A DNA stretch of 64,000 nucleotides from Robiginitalea myxolifaciens (lineage in GTDB: Bacteria; Bacteroidota; Bacteroidia; Flavobacteriales; Flavobacteriaceae): contig NZ_FOYQ01000002.1 in the NCBI RefSeq assembly GCF_900115205.1, positions 248,001-312,000 on the forward strand, in the 5' to 3' direction. The position numbers and the translations under genes were made by a program. The notes beneath the pieces were generated by a model. That model was not told the origin of the DNA, searched no databases, and was given only the letters and a program-made list of their open reading frames with translations. This document shows positions 17,180-25,178 of the stretch, piece by piece. The first letter of the stretch is position 1. Each line of letters begins with the position of its first letter.

Positions 17180-18008
17180 GGTTAACCTGCGCAATCCCAT
17201 GGCGCTATTCCTGTTACTGGTACTTCTCCTGGCAGGGGGAATCCATAATTCCAGCGCCCAGGGGGAAGTCCTCCCGGAGGAAACGGAATACAAGGATCCC
17301 TTTACCAAGTTGTGGATCAACACCTATGGGAATATCCGGATCTCCAAACGGTTTATCTGGATTGCCGAGACCCATTTTCGCTTTGATGAAACCGAGGAAA
17401 CCCCTTTTGTAGGGCAGATCGGGCAAATCTATAACCGCCATGCCCTGAGTTACATCTATTCCAAGTATTTCAATGTGAGCCTGGGTGGGGTGTTACGGGT
17501 CAACTTCAATACCGATCCGGATTCCGACGGGCGCAATGTGGTCCCGGAATACCGCATTTGGCACCAGTACCAGTTTGCACAACCCTTGTCCTCAATAATG
17601 GTGTATCACCGGATTCGGATTGAGCACCGCTGGTCCCAGGGCTTCGCGGACGATGCCGAATATATCTACCGAAATCGCTGGCGGTATATGTTGCGGATTA
17701 AAGTCCCCCTGAACAGTACTAAGTTCGAACCGGGTACCTGGTATATTAGCCCGGAATCCGAGCTTATTATGCAGAGTGGAAAGGAAGTTGTGGGCAGTGC
17801 ATTGGAAGACTTGCGCCTCACAACAACCTTGGGTTATGTCCTGACCCCGCGCCTGACTATTGCCGGCGGTTTGATGTACTCTCAGGGACAAACCCTGGAG
17901 AACGCCGGGATATTTAAGCAGGGATTTACCTTCCGCGCCCACTTATACTACTCCCCGGACTTCAGAAAAGTGCGTAATAAGCTTCCTGCTATCCACCTGG
18001 AAGACTGA
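17172..18008 (+). CDS. DUF2490 family outer-membrane protein
   Basis: The 278-residue product has a signal peptide (cleavage near SSAQ). The DUF2490 pattern follows: LWINTYGNIRISKRF, then alternating strands with Trp, Arg and Tyr girdles (YRIWHQYQFAQ, IRIEHRWSQGF, YRNRWRYMLRI). The size and strand pattern indicate an outer-membrane beta-barrel of about 10-12 strands. It begins inside the end of the upstream MORN-like gene (8-base overlap), so the two are translationally coupled. DUF2490 has no established function that I know of. Confidence 0.8.
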   Translation: MNRVNLRNPMALFLLLVLLLAGGIHNSSAQGEVLPEETEYKDPFTKLWINTYGNIRISKRFIWIAETHFRFDETEETPFVGQIGQIYNRHALSYIYSKYFNVSLGGVLRVNFNTDPDSDGRNVVPEYRIWHQYQFAQPLSSIMVYHRIRIEHRWSQGFADDAEYIYRNRWRYMLRIKVPLNSTKFEPGTWYISPESELIMQSGKEVVGSALEDLRLTTTLGYVLTPRLTIAGGLMYSQGQTLENAGIFKQGFTFRAHLYYSPDFRKVRNKLPAIHLED

Positions 18009-18130
18009 TGTTTACTGCGATTTCGCAACAACTACACCTCGGGTTTTCGACGTTTCATGTACAAATTCCGGAAAACTTTACATTTTTTCACCTCCTCGTG
18101 AACTAAAAGGCATGATGCTGCGTATATACA

Positions 18131-19003
18131 ATGCCTATGAAACCAAAACAACTTACGCTAATTAGCAGCTGTGTTGCCGTGATTGCCCTGATAGTACTGG
18201 GTGTCAAGCAACATAACCTCAATAAACTCGCTTCCCAACTCGAGGAAAGCCGTTCTGCACAGTGGGATGCCGACCGCGAACTCCAGACGCTCAAAGCCTC
18301 CGTTCATATCGATTCCCTCTTGGCTGCCGGCCAGTTCGATCAAGCTTTTTCTGCACATCAGGAAATTTCCGGACAAGGCGCGGAAGGGGAGTTTGCCGAT
18401 AATACCACCCGGGGGATCCAATTGCGTATGGCGGTAATTGCCGACCTCTTGCGTCAACGCGATCAGCTTCAGCAAATGGTTGCCCAGCAAGCCGATACTG
18501 TTCCAGCGGAGATCTGGACGCCTGCAACTACTTCAGTGGCCAGCGTACGCCAGCTCGATTCGCTGCAGTTTGCCCTGGAGAAAGCCGAATTGGAATTGTC
18601 TGCCCTGCGTCGCCGGGTAAAATCCAATACACCTTCTGAATACCTGACCTTCAAGAATAACAAGGGAAAATTGGTGTATTACCTGGGCGAAGTAAAGAAT
18701 GGCAAGGCCAATGGTCGCGGTGTAGGACTCCTGGAAACCGGGAGCCGCTATGAAGGGGAGTGGAAGGACAACCGTCGCCACGGCGAAGGTGCTTTTTATT
18801 GGCCCGATGGCGAATACTACATCGGATCTTATGAATTCGGACGTCGCAGCGGGCAGGGAACCTATTACTGGCCCAATGGCGATAAGTACGTAGGGCACTG
18901 GAAAAACGACCGTCGCAGCGGAGAAGGCGCTTTCTATGGAGAGGGCGAAGAAATCGTTGCCCAGGGAACCTGGAAGGAAGACAAGCTGGTTGAGGAGCGG
19001 TAG
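18131..19003 (+). CDS. Membrane-anchored MORN-repeat protein
   Basis: The 290-residue product has an N-terminal transmembrane segment (about 9-25, ISSCVAVIALIVLGV). A helical, partly coiled-coil region rich in Gln, Glu and Leu spans about 28-200. At the C-terminus are about four MORN repeats of 22-23 residues (YLGEVKNGKANGRG, YEGEWKDNRRHGEG, YIGSYEFGRRSGQG, YVGHWKNDRRSGEG), each followed by a WPDG or WPNG turn. MORN repeats bind lipids or act as protein scaffolds. The gene is 122 bases downstream of the DUF2490 gene on the same strand. A role in envelope organisation is plausible but not shown. Confidence 0.85.
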   Translation: MPMKPKQLTLISSCVAVIALIVLGVKQHNLNKLASQLEESRSAQWDADRELQTLKASVHIDSLLAAGQFDQAFSAHQEISGQGAEGEFADNTTRGIQLRMAVIADLLRQRDQLQQMVAQQADTVPAEIWTPATTSVASVRQLDSLQFALEKAELELSALRRRVKSNTPSEYLTFKNNKGKLVYYLGEVKNGKANGRGVGLLETGSRYEGEWKDNRRHGEGAFYWPDGEYYIGSYEFGRRSGQGTYYWPNGDKYVGHWKNDRRSGEGAFYGEGEEIVAQGTWKEDKLVEER

Positions 19004-19141
19004 AACCTATCTCCAGACCTTTAATCCCCCTTACAAAACTTAATTTCCAAAACTCTTGTCCGGATTTTTTCCGGCGCTGTTGCCACTCGGAATGCACTCT
19101 GCAATTCCGTATCTTTAGGCGTCAAAAAATAGACGCCTTTT

Positions 19142-20365
19142 ATGTTTTACTCCCAACCCTTTCGAAATTTTCCAAAGCCACAGGTTTTTGCTTTCGCAAT
19201 CCTTACTTTTTGCCTCACCGCTTTTTCCTCCTGCAAGGATAAAGAAGCCGAAGAGGCCCCTGAGGTATTGGTTCAATACGACGAAGCTCCCAGTGATCTT
19301 CCTATAGATCGCCTGAATCTTCCACCTGGATTTACCATTGAGGTATACGCCGATAGCGTGGAAGGTGCACGCTCTATGGCCATGGGGGAGGACGGTACCC
19401 TGTTCGTGAGCACGCGCTCCAAGAAAAAGGTTTATGCCGTGCAGGACCGGGATAAAGACTATAAGGCCGACCGGATCATTATTCTGGATTCTACACTTGA
19501 AGTCCCCAACGGTGTTGCCTTCAGGAATGGCTCCCTCTATGTAGCCCAGGTAAATCGGCTGTTGCGCTATGACAATATCGAGGCTAACCTGGATAGCATT
19601 CCCGAGCCCGTTGTGGTTTACGACGATTATCCAACTGAATTTCACCACGGGTGGAAGTACATTGCCTTTGGCCCGGACGACAAACTCTACGTTCCGGTAG
19701 GGGCTCCCTGCAATATTTGTGATTCTACGGTTTCGGACATGCGTTACGCGACCATTACCCGAATGGATCCCGACGGAAGCAATCGCGAAATTGTAGCCCA
19801 TGGCGTGCGCAATACCGTAGGCTTCACCTGGCATCCCGAAACCGGTGACCTGTGGTTTACCGACAATGGCCGCGACATGATGGGCGACGACATTCCGCCT
19901 TGTGAACTCAATAGAGTAGGGGAAGTAGGGCAACACTTTGGCTATCCCTTCTACCATGGCGGAACCATTCCCGATCCTGAATTTGGCGACAAGCGGCCTA
20001 TGGAAGATTTCGTACATCCCGTTCAGAACCTCGGTGCACACGTAGCTCCCTTAGGCGTAAAATTCGCTACAGGAGGAATGTTCCCGGAAAGCTTCAATAA
20101 TGTGGCCTTGCTGGCAGAGCACGGTTCCTGGAACCGCTCCAAAAAAGCGGGTTACCGAATTTCTATGGTGCCCCTGGATGGAAATGTGTCTACCGGGTAT
20201 TCCACCTTTATCGATGGTTGGCTCAACGATGAGACCCAGGAACAATTCGGCCGCCCCGTAGACTTACACTTCCTGGAAGATGGCTCCATGCTCATCTCCG
20301 ACGATTATGGGAATGCGATTTACCGGGTTACTTACAAAGGAGCGGAAACCGTAGCGAAGAATTAA
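19142..20365 (+). CDS. PQQ-type sugar/sorbosone dehydrogenase-like lipoprotein
   Basis: The 407-residue product is a lipoprotein (signal ending AFSSC, Cys near 31) with a six-bladed beta-propeller of the soluble glucose/sorbosone dehydrogenase type. Motifs are LPPGFTIEVYAD at the first blade, HHGWKYIAFGPDDKLYV, VAHGVRNTVGFTWHPETGDLWFTDNGRD, ELNRVGEVGQHFGYP and HGSWNRSKKAGYRI. This matches proteins annotated as L-sorbosone dehydrogenase. PQQ use is inferred from the family; no PQQ-synthesis genes are in the window. Its stop overlaps the stop of the convergent DUF779 gene within TTAA at 20362-20365. Confidence 0.82.
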   Translation: MFYSQPFRNFPKPQVFAFAILTFCLTAFSSCKDKEAEEAPEVLVQYDEAPSDLPIDRLNLPPGFTIEVYADSVEGARSMAMGEDGTLFVSTRSKKKVYAVQDRDKDYKADRIIILDSTLEVPNGVAFRNGSLYVAQVNRLLRYDNIEANLDSIPEPVVVYDDYPTEFHHGWKYIAFGPDDKLYVPVGAPCNICDSTVSDMRYATITRMDPDGSNREIVAHGVRNTVGFTWHPETGDLWFTDNGRDMMGDDIPPCELNRVGEVGQHFGYPFYHGGTIPDPEFGDKRPMEDFVHPVQNLGAHVAPLGVKFATGGMFPESFNNVALLAEHGSWNRSKKAGYRISMVPLDGNVSTGYSTFIDGWLNDETQEQFGRPVDLHFLEDGSMLISDDYGNAIYRVTYKGAETVAKN

Positions 20366-20721
20366 TCGAGCCCCAGCGTTTCCAGTTCCTGTTCGGAAAA
20401 CACACGGGATTTAATCACGAATCGAATGCCTAGGGGAATCTCCAGTGAAAAGCTGGAACCCCGTCCTTTGGTGACATCTACCGTTAGCTGGGTGTGTTTC
20501 CAGTACTCATACTGGTCTTTGGACATATAGAAATCACATCCGGCGATGTTACCCAGGAGGTGGTCTGTTTCATTTAATAAGAGCTCTCCTTCGGGCAAAC
20601 ACATGGGGGAAGAACCATCACAACATCCCCCACTTTGATGAAACATGAGCGGGCCATGTCTTTCCCTTAGGGAATCGATAACCCGCTCTGCTGCTTCAGT
20701 TACTAAAACACGCTTGATCAT
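20362..20721 (-). CDS. DUF779 protein, aldehyde dehydrogenase partner
   Basis: A 119-residue DUF779 protein with the family Cys cluster HQSGGCCDGSSPMC (about 28-41) and FYMSKDQYEYWKHTQL. DUF779 genes habitually sit next to aldehyde dehydrogenases of the AdhB/ExaC type; the molecular role is not established. The start ATG at 20721 (MIKRVLVTEAAERVI) sits 1 base past the aldehyde dehydrogenase stop. An earlier in-frame ATG at 20742 would overlap the upstream gene by about 20 bases and is less likely. The cysteines suggest metal binding (inference). Confidence 0.85.
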   Translation of the reverse strand: MIKRVLVTEAAERVIDSLRERHGPLMFHQSGGCCDGSSPMCLPEGELLLNETDHLLGNIAGCDFYMSKDQYEYWKHTQLTVDVTKGRGSSFSLEIPLGIRFVIKSRVFSEQELETLGLD

Positions 20722-20722
20722 T

Positions 20723-22246
20723 TTAAAAGAACCCAAGGGCATTTTTATCGTGGGAGATCAACATGTTTTTAGTTTGCCGATAGTGGTTAAGCATCATTTT
20801 ATGGGTTTCCCGACCAATACCTGATTTTTTGTATCCGCCAAATGGGGCATGGGCTGGATAGAGGTGGTAACAGTTTACCCAGACGCGTCCGGCCTGTACC
20901 TGTCGGGAAATCTGATAGGCCTGGTGCGTATCCCGGGTCCACACTCCGGCACCTAATCCGTAAAGGGTGTCATTGGCGATTTCCAGGGCCTCAGCCTCAT
21001 CTTTAAAGGTGGTAACACAAGCCACAGGACCAAAGATTTCCTCCTGGAAAACCCGCATTTTGTTGTTTCCTTTTAACAGGGTAGGTTGAATGTAATAGCC
21101 TCCCTCGAGTCCTTCATTGTAGGCGGCATTTCCTCCTGTGAGCACCTCACAACCTTCGTCTTTTCCAATATCGATGTAGTTGAGGATTTTCTCGTACTGA
21201 TCGTTGGAAGCCTGAGCCCCCATCATGGTAGTGGGATCCAGCGGGTGTCCGAGTTTAATGGCATTTACCCGTTCGATTACCCGCTCAATAAAATGATCGT
21301 AAATACTTTCCTGAATCAGGATTCGTGAAGGACAGGTGCAAACCTCGCCCTGGTTAAGGGCGAACATGGCTGCACCTTCCAAGCACTTATCAAAGAATGC
21401 ATCATCGGCGTCCATGATGCTTTCAAAGAAAATATTAGGACTCTTTCCGCCTAATTCAAGGGTAACCGGTATGATATTTTTGGAGGCATACTGCATGATC
21501 AGTTGGCCCGTAGTAGTCTCCCCGGTAAAAGCAATTTTATTGATCCTCGGACTGGAGGCTAAGGGTTTTCCGGCCTCGATACCAAAACCGTTCACCACGT
21601 TAAGGACTCCATCCGGAAGTATTCCTTCGATAAGTTCCATAAGAATCAGGATTCCCACTGGGGTTTGCTCAGCAGGCTTTAGGACCACACAATTCCCGGC
21701 CGCAAGGGCAGGAGCCACCTTCCAGGCCGCCATCAGTAGGGGGAAATTCCAGGGGATGATTTGTCCTACAACCCCGAGAGGCTCTTTGATGTTCATGGAA
21801 ATGGTACTGGAATCCAATTCGCTAACCGTTCCTTCCTCAGCACGGATTACCCCGGCAAAATACCGGAAGTGATCTACTGCTAAGGGCAGGTCGGCCGCCA
21901 TGGTTTCCCGAAGGGCTTTCCCGTTATCCCAGGTTTCCGCCCGAGCTAAAACCTCCAGGTTCTGCTCCATAACGTCGGCGATTTTCAGCAAAAGATTACT
22001 GCGCTCCGTGGCGGAACTATTGTTCCAAGCTGGGGCTGCCTTCCAGGCGGCATCGATAGCCAGGTCGATGTCCTCGGCAGAGGATCTGGCAATTTTGGTA
22101 AAGCTACTGCCATCTACAGGCGAAATATTGTCAAAATATTCCCTCTTAACCGGAGCCGTCCACCGGCCTCCAATAAAGTTTTCGTACTGGTTTTTGAAGC
22201 TCGGCTTCTGTATAGCCGTTTTCTCCGAAGTGCTTGCGTTACTCAT
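20723..22246 (-). CDS. NAD(P)-dependent aldehyde dehydrogenase
   Basis: A 507-residue aldehyde dehydrogenase oxidising aldehydes to acids. Cofactor and catalytic motifs are complete: [29 protein letters not shown], the general base in [11 protein letters not shown] (Glu264) and nucleophile in GEVCTCPSR (Cys303). The C-terminal [13 protein letters not shown] is present. The sequence style resembles the ExaC/AldB acetaldehyde/chloroacetaldehyde group. It is cotranscribed with DUF779 and divergent from an AraC regulator at 22440, which likely controls it in response to an alcohol or aldehyde. The exact substrate is unknown. Confidence 0.93.
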   Translation of the reverse strand: MSNASTSEKTAIQKPSFKNQYENFIGGRWTAPVKREYFDNISPVDGSSFTKIARSSAEDIDLAIDAAWKAAPAWNNSSATERSNLLLKIADVMEQNLEVLARAETWDNGKALRETMAADLPLAVDHFRYFAGVIRAEEGTVSELDSSTISMNIKEPLGVVGQIIPWNFPLLMAAWKVAPALAAGNCVVLKPAEQTPVGILILMELIEGILPDGVLNVVNGFGIEAGKPLASSPRINKIAFTGETTTGQLIMQYASKNIIPVTLELGGKSPNIFFESIMDADDAFFDKCLEGAAMFALNQGEVCTCPSRILIQESIYDHFIERVIERVNAIKLGHPLDPTTMMGAQASNDQYEKILNYIDIGKDEGCEVLTGGNAAYNEGLEGGYYIQPTLLKGNNKMRVFQEEIFGPVACVTTFKDEAEALEIANDTLYGLGAGVWTRDTHQAYQISRQVQAGRVWVNCYHLYPAHAPFGGYKKSGIGRETHKMMLNHYRQTKNMLISHDKNALGFF

Positions 22247-22317
22247 GTCTGTCTATTTATCAGTTGTTGCTATAATTATTTGAAAGACAAGGTACTGGCT
22301 AAAGCTATTTTCCCTTT

Positions 22318-22345
22318 GAACAATCCGATCAACCCTGTGAACAAT
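22318..22345. promoter_or_regulatory. Putative AraC-family operator: two GAACAAT direct repeats
   Basis: GAACAAT occurs at 22318-22324 and again at 22339-22345, 21 bases apart, i.e. two helical turns on the same face. This is the usual spacing of AraC-family half-sites. The pair lies in the 193-base gap between the divergent aldehyde dehydrogenase and AraC genes. A related inverted AGAATTCACA lies at about 22391-22400. Sequence pattern only; the chance of random occurrence in AT-rich DNA is not negligible. Confidence 0.35.
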
Positions 22346-22439
22346 TCTATCATTTTTTAAATAATCATTAGAAATAGTGTATCTTTTATTCAGAATTCAC
22401 AATAATTGTTTAAAAATGTTGCCGAATATTTAAACGCAA

Positions 22440-23348
22440 ATGCAATTACCTGAATCCTTTTACCGTTCCCGAAAGCTCGTAGACCTGGTCGAAAACCAAA
22501 CGTCTTATGAGCTGGAAGACTCTGCGCTGCACATCTTTGAAACCCATCTTCGGGCCAACCGGGTGCAGTTGCAATTTGGGTCGTTTGTATTGGCCAGCAT
22601 GTTCCACGGAAAGAAAATCATGCACCTGCGGCAGAAGCCCGGCTTCGATTTTTTACCCGGGGAATCATTGATCCTGCCTGCCGATGAATTAATGCGTATC
22701 GATTTCCCGGAAGCCCGGGAAGATAATCCCACCCGTTGCCTGGCTATGGAGATAGGGGATGAGCGCCTGAATTACACGGTTCAGTTGATGAACGAAAAGA
22801 TGACCCGGACCGACGGGCAGGAGTGGAACTTATTGGATTACAATTTCCACTTTACCAACGACAATTCCATTTATCAGATTCTCCAACGATTGGTATACCT
22901 GTATACCGAGAATCATCCGTCCAAGGACCTCTTCGTGTCCAATATGCTGCAGGAACTGGTGGTGCGTATCCTGCAGGCGAATGCCAGGAAAACATATACT
23001 GATAACGCTGCAGCCCTGGCTGGTGGAAAGCGACTGGCGTATATCGTTCAATTTATCCGCGATAACCTCCACAATCCATTAACGATTCGCGAACTCAGCA
23101 ATAAGGCCTGTATGAGCGAAAGCCATTTCTACAAGGTCTTTAAACAGGAAATGGGCATTTCACCAACAGACTTTATCAATCAACAGCGCATTGAGAAAGC
23201 CACACATTTGCTCGAAGATCCCGCTATTGATTTAACCGAAGTTTTCCTCGCCAGTGGTTTTACTAATCGCTCTTATTTTAACCGCCTGTTTAAACGGCAG
23301 AAGGGGATAAGCCCTACCGTATACCGCAACCGCTTTATTCAAGGTTAG
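22440..23348 (+). CDS. AraC-family transcriptional regulator
   Basis: The 302-residue product has an N-terminal sensory half of the AraC_N type (about 1-190, including FVLASMFHGKKIMHLR and LPGESLILPADELMRIDFP). A C-terminal double helix-turn-helix spans about 200-300 (LTIRELSNKACMSESHFYKVF and DLTEVFLASGFTNRSYFNRLFK), ending with the family signature GISPTVYRNRF. It is divergently transcribed from the aldehyde dehydrogenase/DUF779 pair and is the obvious candidate for its regulator. The ligand is unknown. A TATCTTTT element about 60 bases before the ATG may be its promoter. Confidence 0.9.
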   Translation: MQLPESFYRSRKLVDLVENQTSYELEDSALHIFETHLRANRVQLQFGSFVLASMFHGKKIMHLRQKPGFDFLPGESLILPADELMRIDFPEAREDNPTRCLAMEIGDERLNYTVQLMNEKMTRTDGQEWNLLDYNFHFTNDNSIYQILQRLVYLYTENHPSKDLFVSNMLQELVVRILQANARKTYTDNAAALAGGKRLAYIVQFIRDNLHNPLTIRELSNKACMSESHFYKVFKQEMGISPTDFINQQRIEKATHLLEDPAIDLTEVFLASGFTNRSYFNRLFKRQKGISPTVYRNRFIQG

Positions 23349-23391
23349 CAGCCGCTACATACAATTCGCCTGAATTTTACGTTTTGAATTC

Positions 23392-24300
23392 ATGGCAAGA
23401 TGGTTCGTACTTTTCTTTATACTCTTAGTTGCGTGTAGTACGGATAACGAAAATCCTCAGGAGAGGGTTCCCGAAGAGCCAGAGACCTTGCTTGATGCCA
23501 TTGTGAGCGCTTCGGTCGCTTTTTCGTATTCCGGACAGGAAGTTCAGGACTTTGTACTGGCACCGGGCCAGGCCTATGTTAGCGGATATTTTTACTTCGA
23601 AGAAGACCTGGCCGAAGATGTGATCTTTGGACTGGATATCGAGTTTTTGGAAGGGGTAGAGAACCCCTTGCGTTTTGAAGGTGCAGATTGGATGGCGCTA
23701 GCCGGATTTACGCGTAGCGGATTACTCTGGTTTCCGGTAGGATTACCCGAAAATTTAGAAGGCATGCCCACACCCACGGAAAACTGGGTGGTTGAGGATC
23801 TTGGGATAACCCTGCAACCCGGCACCTGGTATAAGATGACGATCACCTGCGATTTTGAGGCCCTGGAATTCATTTCGGTGCGTTTGGAAGGAGGAGGAAT
23901 CGATACTACGGTTGATATTTCTGGGAATCAATTGGAATATCCCAATTACGCGCCCTTTGATAAGGCCAACCTAACGGCCTATACCTTCGCACTTCGCGGG
24001 CAGGAATTTGCCCCAACCAACCCCGAGGGTTTTAACGTGTACTTCGATGATGTTGAAATGGGCGTCCAGACCAGCGCCACGGACTTTACCGTAGTTTTCA
24101 CAGACGGCTTCGAGAGCCAATCCGACGTTCGTGAAATTCCAATCACTGACGTTCCCATTCCGCTCGAAACCATTCCCGAGCACACCTGGTATCTGGAAAA
24201 CGACGACGCCAAACTATCGATTTCCGACCACTACGCCCGCACCGGCAATTACTCCTTGGAGTGCTCTGCGGATTTGAGAGTTAATGATTCTGGGAACTAG
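23392..24300 (+). CDS. Putative lipoprotein of unknown function
   Basis: A 302-residue product with lipobox LLVAC (Cys15) followed by STDNENPQE. The mature sequence is acidic and aromatic-rich with beta-strand character. GTWYKMTITCDFEALEFISVRLEG and the C-terminal YARTGNYSLECSADL resemble jelly-roll carbohydrate-binding modules, but I cannot assign a family. The gene starts 43 bases after the AraC gene on the same strand, so readthrough is possible. It is followed by a long inverted repeat at 24326-24372. Confidence 0.65.
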   Translation: MARWFVLFFILLVACSTDNENPQERVPEEPETLLDAIVSASVAFSYSGQEVQDFVLAPGQAYVSGYFYFEEDLAEDVIFGLDIEFLEGVENPLRFEGADWMALAGFTRSGLLWFPVGLPENLEGMPTPTENWVVEDLGITLQPGTWYKMTITCDFEALEFISVRLEGGGIDTTVDISGNQLEYPNYAPFDKANLTAYTFALRGQEFAPTNPEGFNVYFDDVEMGVQTSATDFTVVFTDGFESQSDVREIPITDVPIPLETIPEHTWYLENDDAKLSISDHYARTGNYSLECSADLRVNDSGN

Positions 24301-24325
24301 GATCTGGTTAAAATTTCTTCTGACA

Positions 24326-24372
24326 TAAAATCGGTGACGTTCTGTAACAATCATGTCACAGAACTGATTTTA
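24326..24372. repeat. 47-nt imperfect inverted repeat; possible terminator or RNA structure
   Basis: Outer arms TAAAATC (24326-24332) and GATTTTA (24366-24372) flank an asymmetric bulge and inner arms of 11 bp (24339-24349 with 24354-24364, one mismatch) around an ATCA loop. It lies 26 bases after a lipoprotein stop but lacks a T-run. A second small palindrome (ACATAAT-TTAT-ATTATGT) is at 24415-24432. It may terminate the lipoprotein transcript or be a dispersed repeat unit; one copy is seen in this window. Confidence 0.45.
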
Positions 24373-24495
24373 GATCAAATAGCGTAGCTATACAGAAATT
24401 CTTATATGGTTGAAACATAATTTATATTATGTCAAATAGAGTATTTCAAGAATAGTGGCATATTACTTCTCTTGCTTTCTGAAATAGATAATCTA

Positions 24496-25089
24496 CTACC
24501 CCTCTTCCGGTAAAGTCTCCGAAATAATTCCGCTGTAGCGAATAACATCGCGCTGTGGGCTGAATAAGGAAATTAGCGCGGATCTGTTTCCTTTAAAGGT
24601 AAGCTGTATCCTGAAGCGCTCGAATCCATCTTTGGCAAAGAATTCAATGTGTTTGCCTTTACGATCGGTCCAGGATTTAAAATCTTCATAATCTGTATCC
24701 AATAGAATGCCGTTGTCAATGGCGTTGTAATTGGTAACGACATCCCGAACTCCGAAATACGGTAAATGAACCTTAACAGAATCGCCGCTTACAGCAATGT
24801 AGTGTCCATCTCCGTCTACATTGATCTGTGTTGGAGAATTGCCCCTCACCTGCGTAAATCCCAAATTGGCGGTACTTAAATATGCCGAAGAACCCAGAGG
24901 ATATACAAAGGTAATATCCACATTAAAGTTTTTCTCAGGAATCGTAGCCAATTCGGCCATCATTTCCTGGGATGCCGTTTGTTTGGAACTAGCACAGCTA
25001 CTTGTAGTGGTTCCCAGTACCAGAATAATACCGCTTACCCAGAGGCTGTAACAGCAAAGAAAGATGAAATTTTTGCGGCTTTGGTTCAT
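24496..25089 (-). CDS. DUF4251 family lipoprotein
   Basis: A 197-residue product with a lipoprotein signal ending TTTSSC (Cys near 32). The DUF4251 pattern follows: NFNVDITFVYPLGSSAYLSTANLGF, then INVDGDGHYIAVSGDSVKVHLPYFG and later RFRIQLTFKGNRSALISLFSPQRD. DUF4251 proteins are Bacteroidota-specific and presumably periplasmic; no function is known to me. It is the last gene on the minus strand after the S41 peptidase gene, with 89 bases between them. Confidence 0.8.
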   Translation of the reverse strand: MNQSRKNFIFLCCYSLWVSGIILVLGTTTSSCASSKQTASQEMMAELATIPEKNFNVDITFVYPLGSSAYLSTANLGFTQVRGNSPTQINVDGDGHYIAVSGDSVKVHLPYFGVRDVVTNYNAIDNGILLDTDYEDFKSWTDRKGKHIEFFAKDGFERFRIQLTFKGNRSALISLFSPQRDVIRYSGIISETLPEEG

Positions 25090-25178
25090 TATAGAGTGTT
25101 ATGTTCTCTACTAGAAAATTAACCGCATTATCTCCTGGATATTGCCAAAAATCTCACAATTCACATGCTTTTAGCATT

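Noticed and set aside
19115-20041. 308-codon open frame antisense to the sorbosone-dehydrogenase-like gene
   Set aside because: No recognisable motif, and it mirrors a strongly supported gene on the other strand. Long antisense frames are expected from the codon bias of that gene.
21336-21872. 178-codon plus-strand frame inside the aldehyde dehydrogenase gene
   Set aside because: Antisense shadow of a gene with complete catalytic motifs.
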